DNA from: Roseovarius sp.
GTDB lineage: Bacteria; Pseudomonadota; Alphaproteobacteria; Rhodobacterales; Rhodobacteraceae
Direction: 5' to 3'
DNA length: 64,000 bases
NCBI RefSeq assembly: GCF_030373445.1
Contig: NZ_JAUCYU010000001.1
Coordinates: 496,001-560,000, forward strand
How positions within the stretch are numbered: the stretch's first letter is position 1; each line of letters opens with the position of its first letter. Shown one piece after another: positions 57,560 through 64,000 of the stretch. The notes under the pieces were generated by a model. That model was not told where the DNA came from and searched no databases. It saw only the letters and a list, made by a program, of their open reading frames with translations. Position numbers and translations under genes: made by a program.

Positions 57560-58846
57560 ATGACCAAACTCATCAAGGGCACGACGCGCCGCGGCGCGCT
57601 GAAGACACTGGCGGGGGGTGCCGCCGGCGCGGCGAGCCTGCCGCTCTGGGCGCGGTTCGCCGAGGCGCAGACATCCGAGCCGATCAAGGTGGGCTTCCAG
57701 GTGCACCGCACCGGCATCGGCGCCGCCTATGGCCGCTGGTACGACCGCACCACACAAGCCGCCGCCAAGCTGATCAACGAGAATGGCGGGATCAATGGCC
57801 GGATGATCGAGATCGTCGCCGAGGATGACGGCACCGACCCCAAGCGCGGCGCCGAGGTGGTGGAGAAATTCGCCAACCAGCATGGCTGTGACGTGGGATT
57901 CGGCACGCTGTTTTCGCACGTGGTGATCGGCTCGGCCCCGCGGGCGGGCGAGCTGAAGCTGCCCTACTTCGTGGTGTCCGAAGGGCATCACGTGGCCAGC
58001 GGCATGCTCAACCGCTACACGCTGCAGCCCGGCATCACGGACGTGAAAAGCCAGGTGCAGGCGATGGCGCCCTACGTGTCGGAGAACCTGGGCAAGAAGG
58101 TCACGATGGTCTTCCCCGACTTCGCCTTCGGCCACGATCACCGCGATTTCTTCACCGCCGCGATCGAGGAACAGGGCGGCGAGGTGCTGGAGCATATCGC
58201 CATCCCGCCGTCGGAGACGAGCTTCACCAAGTATTTCCCCAAGATCCCGCGCGAAACGGAAGTTCTGTACCACGTGATGGTGGGGCCCGCCGTGCTGACC
58301 TTCGTGAAGGAGCTGGGCGAGTTCTTCGGGCCGAGCCGGCCGGAGGTGTTCGGCTTCATCGACAGCCTCGAGGCGGTGGACATGGCGAGCCCCGGGCTGG
58401 AATATCTCGACGGCACCTATTTCTGGGAGGGCAACCCGCGCCACGCGCAGGAGGACCAGACCGAGTTCGACAAGTTCTTCCGCGAGAAGGTGGGCGTGGA
58501 CGAGCGCGGCGCGTCGGTCAGCGATGCGAGCGACGTGTCGACCTATGCCCACATGTTCGGCTGCTGGGAGACGCTGCATATCCTGAAGGCCGGAATGGAA
58601 GCCGCCGATTACAAGGGGCCCGACGACCGGCCCGCGCTGATCGAGGCGGTGGAGGCGATGACCGACATGCCCGAATCGAACGAGCATCCGCAGGGGGCGA
58701 AACGGTTCAACGGCAAGACCCACCAAGTGTTCGGGCACCAGTATATCAGCCGGGTCGAGGATGGGTTCCTCAAGCGGGTGCACAGCACCTCGATCGAGGA
58801 CACGCTGTACCCCGACGAGGTGGATTACACGACGCAGTCGTTCTGA
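57560..58846 (+). CDS. Tat-exported ABC substrate-binding protein (amino-acid/amide type)
   Basis: 428 residues, GGGAGA site. Twin-arginine-type leader (GTTRRGALKTLAGGAAGAASLPLWARFAEAQ), then a type I periplasmic-binding fold (IKVGFQVHRTGIGAAYGRWYDRTTQAAAKLINENGGINGRMIEIVAEDDGTDPKRGAEVVEKFANQHGCDVGFGTLFSHV). It is the LivJ/amide-urea class, not the class that serves Dpp-type transporters. No permease or ATPase gene accompanies it. Ligand unknown. Confidence 0.83.
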   Translation: MTKLIKGTTRRGALKTLAGGAAGAASLPLWARFAEAQTSEPIKVGFQVHRTGIGAAYGRWYDRTTQAAAKLINENGGINGRMIEIVAEDDGTDPKRGAEVVEKFANQHGCDVGFGTLFSHVVIGSAPRAGELKLPYFVVSEGHHVASGMLNRYTLQPGITDVKSQVQAMAPYVSENLGKKVTMVFPDFAFGHDHRDFFTAAIEEQGGEVLEHIAIPPSETSFTKYFPKIPRETEVLYHVMVGPAVLTFVKELGEFFGPSRPEVFGFIDSLEAVDMASPGLEYLDGTYFWEGNPRHAQEDQTEFDKFFREKVGVDERGASVSDASDVSTYAHMFGCWETLHILKAGMEAADYKGPDDRPALIEAVEAMTDMPESNEHPQGAKRFNGKTHQVFGHQYISRVEDGFLKRVHSTSIEDTLYPDEVDYTTQSF

Positions 58847-58868
58847 GGCGGCGTTCGGTAACGGATCG

Positions 58869-58895
58869 GGGCGCGCCTTCGGGGGCGCCCTTTTC
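58869..58895 (+). terminator. Terminator after the binding-protein gene
   Basis: GGGCGC..CC-TTCG-GG..GCGCCC with one internal mismatch, then TTTTC. 22 bases after the stop at 58846. Confidence 0.65.
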
Positions 58896-58915
58896 ATTGG
58901 TTGAGGCGGGGGGAG

Positions 58916-58962
58916 CCGAAATCTTCAAATGATTTCGGTCCGCTTTCTTTTCAAGAAAGCGG
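58916..58962. repeat. Pair of adjacent palindromes
   Basis: CCGAAATC/GATTTCGG around TTCAAAT (58916-58938) and CCGCTTTCTT/AAGAAAGCGG around TTC (58940-58962). Lies between the convergent binding-protein and CoxG-like genes. Similar in design, though not in exact sequence, to the clusters at 28143 and 41219. Confidence 0.75.
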
Positions 58963-58988
58963 TACCGGCGCCAAACGCATGGAAAAAC

Positions 58989-59492
58989 TCAGGAAATCAG
59001 CCGCTTCAGCCAGCCCTTCTTCTCGGCCTCGGCCTCTTCATCCTCGTCCTTCGGACCCTCGATCACCTCTTCGAGACGGGTGAAGAACTGGTCGGCCATC
59101 TTCTTGGCGAAGCCGTCGACGATCCGGCTGCCGAGCTGGGCAAGCTTGCCGCCCACTTTCGCCTCGACATCGTAGGACAGAAGCGTGCCGCCCTCGTTCT
59201 CGGTCAGGCGCACTGCCGCGCTGCCCTTGGCGAAGCCCGCGGCCCCGCCCTTGCCCTCGCCCGTCAGGGTCAGCTTCTCGGGCTTCTCCATTTCCGAGAA
59301 GGTCACCGTGCCCTTGAAGGTCGCCTTCACCGGGCCGACCTTCTGGGTGACCGTCGCCTCGAACCCCTCCTCGGGCGAGCCGGTGACATCCTGGGCGCCG
59401 GGCACGCATTCCTTAAGCACGTCGGGGCTGGTCAGCGCGTTCCAGACGGTTTCGCGGTCGGCGCTGATCTGCTTTTCGTCACTCATCTTCAT
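58989..59492 (-). CDS. CoxG-like SRPBCC family protein
   Basis: 167 residues. SRPBCC/START-like fold of the carbon monoxide dehydrogenase subunit G family: MSDEKQISADRETVWNALTSPDVLKECVPGAQDVTGSPEEGFEATVTQKVGPVKATFKGTVTFSEMEKPEKLTLTGEGKGGAAGFAKGSAAVRLTENEGGTLLSYDVEAKVGGKLAQLGSRIVDGFAKKMADQFF. The charged C-terminal tail ends in a short hydrophobic/basic patch. CoxG recruits CO dehydrogenase to the membrane, but no coxLMS genes are present, so this copy probably serves another molybdoenzyme or function. Confidence 0.82.
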   Translation of the reverse strand: MKMSDEKQISADRETVWNALTSPDVLKECVPGAQDVTGSPEEGFEATVTQKVGPVKATFKGTVTFSEMEKPEKLTLTGEGKGGAAGFAKGSAAVRLTENEGGTLLSYDVEAKVGGKLAQLGSRIVDGFAKKMADQFFTRLEEVIEGPKDEDEEAEAEKKGWLKRLIS

Positions 59493-59647
59493 GGCGGCGG
59501 CTCCCTCCTGTCACGCTGTCGGGGGCGAGCGTAGCGCAGCGCCGGGGCGGGGCCAAGGGCGCGCCGCGCATCCATGTGGCGGAATGTCGCAATTGAGGAT
59601 GGAGCGCCCTGCCCGCCCGTGCTACGGCATCTGGGAAAGGACATCTC

Positions 59648-60634
59648 ATGTCAGGGACAGCACGGCTTCAAAACCCTTCGGCGGGCATCGGATTCATCTT
59701 GCTGGCGATTGTCGCGCTGTCCGGGAACGACGTGCTGATCAAGTTCCTCTCCGGCGGCTACCCGTTGCACCAGATGGTGTTCTGCCGCTCGGCCATCGGC
59801 ATCGCCTTCAGCCTTGTCATCCTGCAGTTCGAGGGTGGCTGGACGCTTCTGCGCACCGCCACGCCGGGGCTGCATGCGCTGCGCTGCCTGATGATCATCT
59901 TCGCCAACATGACCTATTTCGCCGCGCTGGCCGTGCTGCCGCTGGCGGAGGCGACGGCGGTGTTCTTCGTGGCGCCGCTGATGATCACCCTGCTGTCGAT
60001 CCCGCTTCTGGGCGAGAAGGTCGGGCCGCTCAGGATCGGCGCCGTGGTGGTGGGGCTGGTGGGCGTGATCATCATGACCCGGCCGTGGGAAAGCGATGCC
60101 TCGCGCGACGTGTCGCTGTGGGTCTACCTGCTGCCGATCATCGCGGCGCTGGCCTATGCGCTGAACCAGGTGCTGACGCGGAAGCTGGGGGTGAGTTCCA
60201 AGGCCTCGGCGATGGCGATCTATATCCAGGTGGGGTTCATCATCGTCAGCGGGCTGTTCTGGCTGGTGGCGGGGGACGGGCGTTTTGCCGCCGGGGTGGA
60301 GAACGGGAGCCTTGTTTTCCTGCTCAGGGCGTGGGTCTGGCCGGAAGGTCAGGACGTGTGGCTGTTCCTGGCGCTGGGGGTCAACTCGGCCATCGTGGGC
60401 TATTGCCTGAGCGCCGCCTACCGGATTGCCGATGCCGCGACGATTGCGCCGTTCGAGTATACGGGCCTGCCGCTGGCGATCCTGTGGGGCTGGCTGGTGT
60501 GGGGCGAGTTTCCCGGGCCGGTGGTGATGGCCGGGATCGCGCTGATCCTGGGCGCGGGGCTGTTCGTGTTCCTGCGGGAGCGGCAGAAGAAGCGGTACGT
60601 GGTGACGCGGAAGCGGCTGCACCGGCGGTTCTGA
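59648..60634 (+). CDS. EamA/DMT-family transporter
   Basis: 328 residues with ten membrane helices in two EamA repeats: GIGFILLAIVALSGNDVLIKFLSGGYPLHQMVFCRSAIG.. and LWVYLLPIIAALAYALNQVLTRKLGVSSKASAMAIYIQVGFIIVSG... Each repeat ends with a glycine/proline-containing helix (PLAEATAVFFVAPLMITLLSIPLLGEKVG; ATIAPFEYTGLPLAILWGWLVWGEFPGPVVMAGIALILGAGLFVF). Likely exports metabolites such as amino acids; substrate unknown. Confidence 0.85.
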   Translation: MSGTARLQNPSAGIGFILLAIVALSGNDVLIKFLSGGYPLHQMVFCRSAIGIAFSLVILQFEGGWTLLRTATPGLHALRCLMIIFANMTYFAALAVLPLAEATAVFFVAPLMITLLSIPLLGEKVGPLRIGAVVVGLVGVIIMTRPWESDASRDVSLWVYLLPIIAALAYALNQVLTRKLGVSSKASAMAIYIQVGFIIVSGLFWLVAGDGRFAAGVENGSLVFLLRAWVWPEGQDVWLFLALGVNSAIVGYCLSAAYRIADAATIAPFEYTGLPLAILWGWLVWGEFPGPVVMAGIALILGAGLFVFLRERQKKRYVVTRKRLHRRF

Positions 60635-60657
60635 CCGGGGCGGTTCGGCCTTGGCCC

Positions 60658-60745
60658 GCGAATCAGGGTTAATGCCTTGATTTCGCTGAAGAAGCCCAGG
60701 TCGGTATCTTGTCGGTATTACGTCGGTATTACGTCGGTGTTTTTC
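60658..60745 (+). repeat. Four-iteron dispersed element, copy 3
   Basis: GCGAATCAGGGTTAATGC followed by TTGATTTC, as in copy 1. Then GTCGGT iterons at 60700, 60711, 60722 and 60733, again exactly 11 bp apart, ending GTCGGTGTTTTTC as in copy 1. Lies between the EamA and CaiB genes. Confidence 0.87.
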
Positions 60746-60895
60746 ACGGTGCGAGGCCGGGTTTATGTGGCGTTCGATGGGGGGTGCCACGAGATGTTGC
60801 GTGGTGCGCAACGGGGGTGGCGGGGCATTGGTTGAAAGGGCATTCCCCCTTGCCCAGCCCTCCGCTACCCTCTGCCGGGAAAGTGGGAGGCGCAC

Positions 60896-61987
60896 ATGCT
60901 GGAAGGCGTTCGGATCGTGGAGGTCGAGGGGCTGGGCCCCGGCCCGTTTGCGGGGATGATGCTGGCCGACATGGGCGCGGAGGTGATCGTAATCCATCGC
61001 CCGGCCTCGACCAACCCCACGGGCAGCGGACCCTCCCTGCTCGACCGGGGCAAACGCTCCATCACGCTCGACCTGAAGGATGCGGCCGACCTGGAGACCG
61101 CCCGCGCGCTCATCACCTCGGCCGATGCGCTGATCGAAGGCTTCCGCCCCGGGGTGATGGAACGGCTGGGTCTCGGCCCCGAGACCTTCGCGGAGAGCAA
61201 CCCGAAGCTTGTCTATGGTCGAATGACCGGCTGGGGCCAGAGCGGGCCGCGCGCGATGACTGCCGGGCATGACCTCAACTACATCGCCACCTCGGGCGCG
61301 CTGTGGTACGCGGGCGCGCCGGGCGATGCGCCGGTCACGCCGCCGACGCTGGTGGGGGACGTGGGCGGCGGGGCGCTCTACCTCGTGGCTGGGCTTCTGG
61401 CGGGGATCCTCAATGCCGGGCGCACCGGGCAGGGCACGGTGGTCGATGCCGCCATCGTCGACGGCTCGGCCCACATGATGGCGCTGCTGATGTCGATGGC
61501 GCCGTCGGGCAACACTGTCACCGAGCGGGGGCAGAGCCTGCTGGACGGGGCGCATTGGTGCCGGACCTATGCCTGTGCCGACGGCGAATGGCTCAGCGTG
61601 CAGTGCCTCGAGCCGAAATTCCATGCCGAGTTCCTGTCGCTGATGGGGCTGAAAGACGATCCGGCCTTCGCCGAGCAGTATGACCGTGCGCAATGGCCCG
61701 GCCAATGCGCCCGCCTTGCCGCGATCTTTGCCGAGAAACCCGTGGCCCACTGGGCCGCGCTTTTCGAGGGGTCCGACGCCTGTGTCGCGCCGGTCCTGTC
61801 GCCGGAGGCGGCGGCGCAGGATCCCCACATGCAGGCCCGCGCCACGTGGTCCGAGGCCGGAGGCACCCTGCAACCGGCCCCTGCCCCGCGCTTTGATGAT
61901 GCCGTGCCCACCCCCGCCGCCCCGCCAGAGCGCGGCGCCGACAGCGACGCCATCCGCAAGGAGCTCGACGAGAGGGGGCTGATCTGA
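60896..61987 (+). CDS. CaiB/BaiF family CoA-transferase or acyl-CoA racemase
   Basis: 363 residues. Class III CoA-transferase superfamily, alpha-methylacyl-CoA racemase branch: MLEGVRIVEVEGLGPGPFAGMMLADMGAEVIVIHRP, LDRGKRSITLDLK, DALIEGFRPGVMERLGLGPETFAESNPKLVYGRMTGWGQSGP, and GHDLNYIATSGALWYAG with the racemase-type active-site His. GDVGGGALYLVAGLLAGILNAGRTGQGTVVDAAIVDGSAHM completes the core. It would epimerise 2-methylacyl-CoA or move CoA. It is the last gene before the composition break at about 62.03 kb. Confidence 0.85.
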   Translation: MLEGVRIVEVEGLGPGPFAGMMLADMGAEVIVIHRPASTNPTGSGPSLLDRGKRSITLDLKDAADLETARALITSADALIEGFRPGVMERLGLGPETFAESNPKLVYGRMTGWGQSGPRAMTAGHDLNYIATSGALWYAGAPGDAPVTPPTLVGDVGGGALYLVAGLLAGILNAGRTGQGTVVDAAIVDGSAHMMALLMSMAPSGNTVTERGQSLLDGAHWCRTYACADGEWLSVQCLEPKFHAEFLSLMGLKDDPAFAEQYDRAQWPGQCARLAAIFAEKPVAHWAALFEGSDACVAPVLSPEAAAQDPHMQARATWSEAGGTLQPAPAPRFDDAVPTPAAPPERGADSDAIRKELDERGLI

Positions 61988-61997
61988 TGGCGGGACA

Positions 61998-62026
61998 TGG
62001 TCGGAGTGAGAGGATTCGAACCTCCG
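61998..62026 (-). other. tRNA-Pro-like 3' fragment (probable attachment site)
   Basis: On the minus strand: T-stem and loop CGGAGGTTCGAATCCTCTC, then ACTCCGACCA, that is the 3' half of an acceptor stem, discriminator A and CCA. The implied 5' end would start CGGAGT, and C1-G72 is characteristic of tRNA-Pro. No matching D-arm, anticodon arm or 5' acceptor strand follows. The next gene stop lies 25 bases away. This is the pattern left at one end of an element integrated into the 3' part of a tRNA gene. Confidence 0.7.
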
Positions 62027-62051
62027 CCCCTGCCTTTCGAAGGCGCGTGCT

Positions 62052-63428
62052 CTAAAAGATCTTGCCTGGGTTCATGATCCCCAAGGGATCCAACGCGACC
62101 TTGATCGCCGACATATACTCGGTCGAGTCGCCGAGTTCGCGCCTAAGCGCATCTTGTTTTCCTTGGCCGATCCCGTGCTCTCCGGTGCATGTTCCATCCA
62201 TGCTCATGGCGAGATTGGCCAACCAACTGGCAAAGTCGAGGCCCAACTTCTTCTCGGATGTGCTGTCGGGATCGAGCAATACCAGCATATGGAAATTGCC
62301 GTCCCCGACATGCCCGACTGTCGGGGCCAAGAGGCCAAGGCGCTGTGCCTCGGCCCCTGCAAGGCTGACACACTCGGAAAGTCTGGACAGCGGAACACAG
62401 ACGTCTGTTGTATAGGCGAGACAACCGGGCCGCATTCGGAGGGCGGCCCACCATGCATCGTGGCGTGCCTGCCAAAGCTTGTTGCACTCCTCCGGCGCAT
62501 CGACCGAAACAAGGTCGGTGGCGCCGTAGTCGGATACGATCTCTTCAAAGTTTTTCAGTTGCTCGGCGACGCTTGCGGGCGAACCGTGGAACTCGACCAG
62601 CAGAATCGGCTGCTCGGGCAGTCCGGTATCCGAGTAGGCGTTGATCGCGCCCACTGTCAGTGCATCCATCAATTCCATCCTGGCGAGCGGGAGGCCAAAT
62701 TGGATTGACGCGATCGCAGCGTCGCAGGCTGCCTCGATACTCGGGAAATGGCATCTCGCAACGGCAATCGCTTCGGGAATGCCGTGCAGGCGCAAAGTCA
62801 GCTTCGTGATGATTCCAAGTGTCCCCTCTGCTCCGACCAACAGCCTGGTCAGATCATAGCCGGTTGCCGTCTTTCTCGCGCGGTTCGCGGTGCGGATGAT
62901 CCGGCCATCCGGCATCACGGCTTCCAGGGCCAGCACGTTGTCCTTCATCGTACCGTACCTGACCGCGTTCGTGCCCGAGGCGCGGGTCGAGGCCATGCCA
63001 CCGAGCGTCGCGTCCGCGCCCGGGTCGATCGGAAAGAAAAGTCCCTGATCACGAAGGGCGAGATTCAATGCCTTACGCGTGATTCCAGGTTCGACTGTAC
63101 AGTCCAAATCGCGCGCGCCGATGCGCAGCACGCGGTTCATGCGCGTCATGTCCAGGCAAACGCCACCGAACGGGGCATTGACCTGCCCTTCGACCGACGT
63201 GCCGGCGCCAAACGGGATGATCGGGACCCCCAGTTCTCCGCAGACACTGACAACAAACGCAACCTCTTCGGCCGTTTCCGGAAAGATCACGAGATCAGGA
63301 GGTTCGGGCGGCACCCACGATGCCGTATTGGCATGCTGAGAGCGCAGGGTCGGGTTTGCGGAAAGCCGCTCCTTGAGGCGATCGCGCAAAGCGGCCGTCA
63401 CTTGATCGATCTTTATTGGTCGTTGCAC
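62052..63428 (-). CDS. FAD-linked oxidase (GlcD / D-lactate dehydrogenase family)
   Basis: 458 residues from a GTG at 63428, 5 bases after GGAGG; an upstream GTG at 63476 lacks one. VAO-type FAD-binding domain: PPDLVIFPETAEEVAFVVSVCGELGVPIIPFGAGTSVEGQVNAPFGGVCLDMTRMNRVL, PGADATLGGMASTRASGTNAVRYGTMKDNVL, and YDLTRLLVGAEGTLGIITKLTLRL. The oxidase C-terminal domain contains TVGHVGDGNFHMLVLLDP, GTCTGEHGIGQGK and ALDPLGIMNPGKIF. It oxidises a 2-hydroxy acid such as D-lactate or glycolate. Lower GC than the genes to its left. Confidence 0.87.
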   Translation of the reverse strand: MQRPIKIDQVTAALRDRLKERLSANPTLRSQHANTASWVPPEPPDLVIFPETAEEVAFVVSVCGELGVPIIPFGAGTSVEGQVNAPFGGVCLDMTRMNRVLRIGARDLDCTVEPGITRKALNLALRDQGLFFPIDPGADATLGGMASTRASGTNAVRYGTMKDNVLALEAVMPDGRIIRTANRARKTATGYDLTRLLVGAEGTLGIITKLTLRLHGIPEAIAVARCHFPSIEAACDAAIASIQFGLPLARMELMDALTVGAINAYSDTGLPEQPILLVEFHGSPASVAEQLKNFEEIVSDYGATDLVSVDAPEECNKLWQARHDAWWAALRMRPGCLAYTTDVCVPLSRLSECVSLAGAEAQRLGLLAPTVGHVGDGNFHMLVLLDPDSTSEKKLGLDFASWLANLAMSMDGTCTGEHGIGQGKQDALRRELGDSTEYMSAIKVALDPLGIMNPGKIF

Positions 63429-63584
63429 GGCAGCCTCCGGTCCCTTGCCGCGAGAGAACCGAACAAGGACCGGCACTGTATTGGCAAAAATTGGACCGCG
63501 CCCTCCTCACACCGATCAAGAAAATCCAATCCATGCCTCTGCTTGAAGTTTAGACCCGGAAGGACGCAACGATGGAGACCCTGG

Positions 63585-64000
63585 ATGCTGCCGAACGAAG
63601 AACAGTTAGCTGTGCGGGACATGGCCTCGCGGTTTGCACGCGACGAGCTTGTCCCGAAGGCAGCAGATTGGGATCGCGACCGGGTTTTCCCGAAGGACGT
63701 GTTTCGTCAGATGGGCGCCCTTGGTTTCCTGGGGATGCTGGTCCCCGAGGAGCATGGCGGCGCAATAACCGACCATGTCGCCTATGCGCTCGCACTGGAA
63801 GAAGTCGCAGCCGGATGCGGCGCGGTGTCCACGGTGATGTCCGTGCACAATTCCGTCGCCTGCGTACCGGTCCTGCGCTACGGGACCGAAGCGCAGAAAT
63901 CCGAATGGCTGGAGCCGATGGCCAGAGGCGAAGCACTTGGCGCCTTCTGCCTGACCGAACCGCATGCCGGATCCGACGCCTCGGCCCTGCGGACACGGGC
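63585..64000 (+). CDS. Acyl-CoA dehydrogenase (3' end cut off)
   Basis: First 138 codons of a typical acyl-CoA dehydrogenase, from the ATG at 63585 (GGAG 7 bases upstream). Visible: MLPNEEQLAVRDMASRFARDELVPKAADWDRDRVFPKDVFRQMGALGFLGMLVPEEHGG, then LEEVAAGCGAVSTVMSVHNSVACVPVLRYGTEAQKSEWLEPMARGEALGAFCLTEPHAGSDASALRTR, the FAD-contacting middle domain. Divergent from the FAD oxidase gene. It includes a TTA leucine codon, rare in the rest of this window. Substrate chain length unknown. Confidence 0.88.
   Translation, partial: MLPNEEQLAVRDMASRFARDELVPKAADWDRDRVFPKDVFRQMGALGFLGMLVPEEHGGAITDHVAYALALEEVAAGCGAVSTVMSVHNSVACVPVLRYGTEAQKSEWLEPMARGEALGAFCLTEPHAGSDASALRTR

Larger units (their letters stand above)
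62027..64000. mobile_element. Edge of a putative genomic island (continues beyond the window)
   Basis: Bounded on the left by the tRNA-Pro-like fragment. Base composition falls: three 60-base samples (62161-62220, 62521-62580, 63541-63600) have 62, 57 and 57 percent GC by hand count, against 73 percent at 60001-60060. Cargo seen so far is an FAD-linked oxidase and an acyl-CoA dehydrogenase. No integrase is visible; it should lie further right if this is an island. Confidence 0.4.

Noticed and set aside
58989..59492. Evidence for carbon monoxide oxidation (coxG)
   Set aside because: Only the CoxG-like SRPBCC protein is present; no coxL, coxM or coxS, so CO oxidation cannot be claimed.
62031..62045. 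Anticodon stem-loop in GCCTTTCGAAGGC
   Set aside because: The stem closes with a 3-base loop; pairing with a 7-base loop leaves only three pairs. Not a tRNA arm.
61998..62060. A complete tRNA gene on the minus strand
   Set aside because: Only the T-arm and 3' acceptor end are present. The sequence upstream on that strand cannot form an anticodon arm with a 7-base loop and runs into the FAD oxidase stop codon.

Overview
The window looks like chromosomal DNA of a marine Rhodobacteraceae (Roseobacter-group alphaproteobacterium). The evidence is uniformly high GC, a CcrM-type cell-cycle DNA methyltransferase next to rnhB, a hut operon, a DgcN/DgcA D-glutamate pathway, Hint-domain and RTX secreted proteins, several conserved small families (DUF1810, DUF1244, DUF2200, YrhK) and intergenic repeats typical of the group. 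Species cannot be named from sequence alone.

Layout. 1-5.2 kb: partial Tat-exported dehydrogenase small subunit, glyoxalase I, a ribbon-helix-helix protein, a sulfurtransferase/aminotransferase pair, and a TetR regulator with a 52-residue exported peptide behind three operator-like palindromes. 5.3-10.5 kb: hutIHGU operon with every junction overlapping by ATGA. 10.6-15 kb: dipeptide/oligopeptide-type ABC transporter without a binding protein. 15.2-18.5 kb: alanine dehydrogenase, divergent Lrp regulator, GMC oxidoreductase. 18.6-28 kb: pnp and rpsO, normally neighbours, separated by a flavin-dependent halogenase, a Hint-domain protein and others, followed by an RTX protein and a beta-hydroxyacid dehydrogenase. 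28-33.6 kb: LacI regulator, tRNA-Arg(CCT), Aur1-like PAP2 protein, a secreted fibre-like protein downstream of a membrane-anchored winged-helix regulator, small secreted proteins. 33.7-41.2 kb: rnhB, ccrM, an MFS transporter, then dgcN-dgcA-M23-dat, a probable D-amino-acid (peptidoglycan-linked) catabolic cluster. 41.3-48.6 kb: catalase, tandem SpoIIAA protein and several small conserved proteins. 48.8-55.4 kb: pyruvate kinase, MerR/CDF metal module, rpmI-rplT, glutaredoxin-MauE fusion, desaturase, pheS. 55.6-62 kb: membrane proteins, an orphan binding protein, CoxG-like, EamA and CaiB proteins. From about 62.03 kb the base composition drops beside a tRNA-Pro-like 3' fragment; an FAD oxidase and an acyl-CoA dehydrogenase follow. 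I read this as the edge of a genomic island.

The main non-coding observations are: a three-copy dispersed element with four iterons at exactly 11-bp spacing and a conserved GANTC site; three clusters of back-to-back palindromes between genes; three copies of a second double-palindrome repeat, one inside the dgc operon; a cluster of three GANTC sites in the ccrM promoter; and several well-formed operator palindromes beside regulators. No CRISPR array, rRNA, insertion sequence or phage structural gene was seen.
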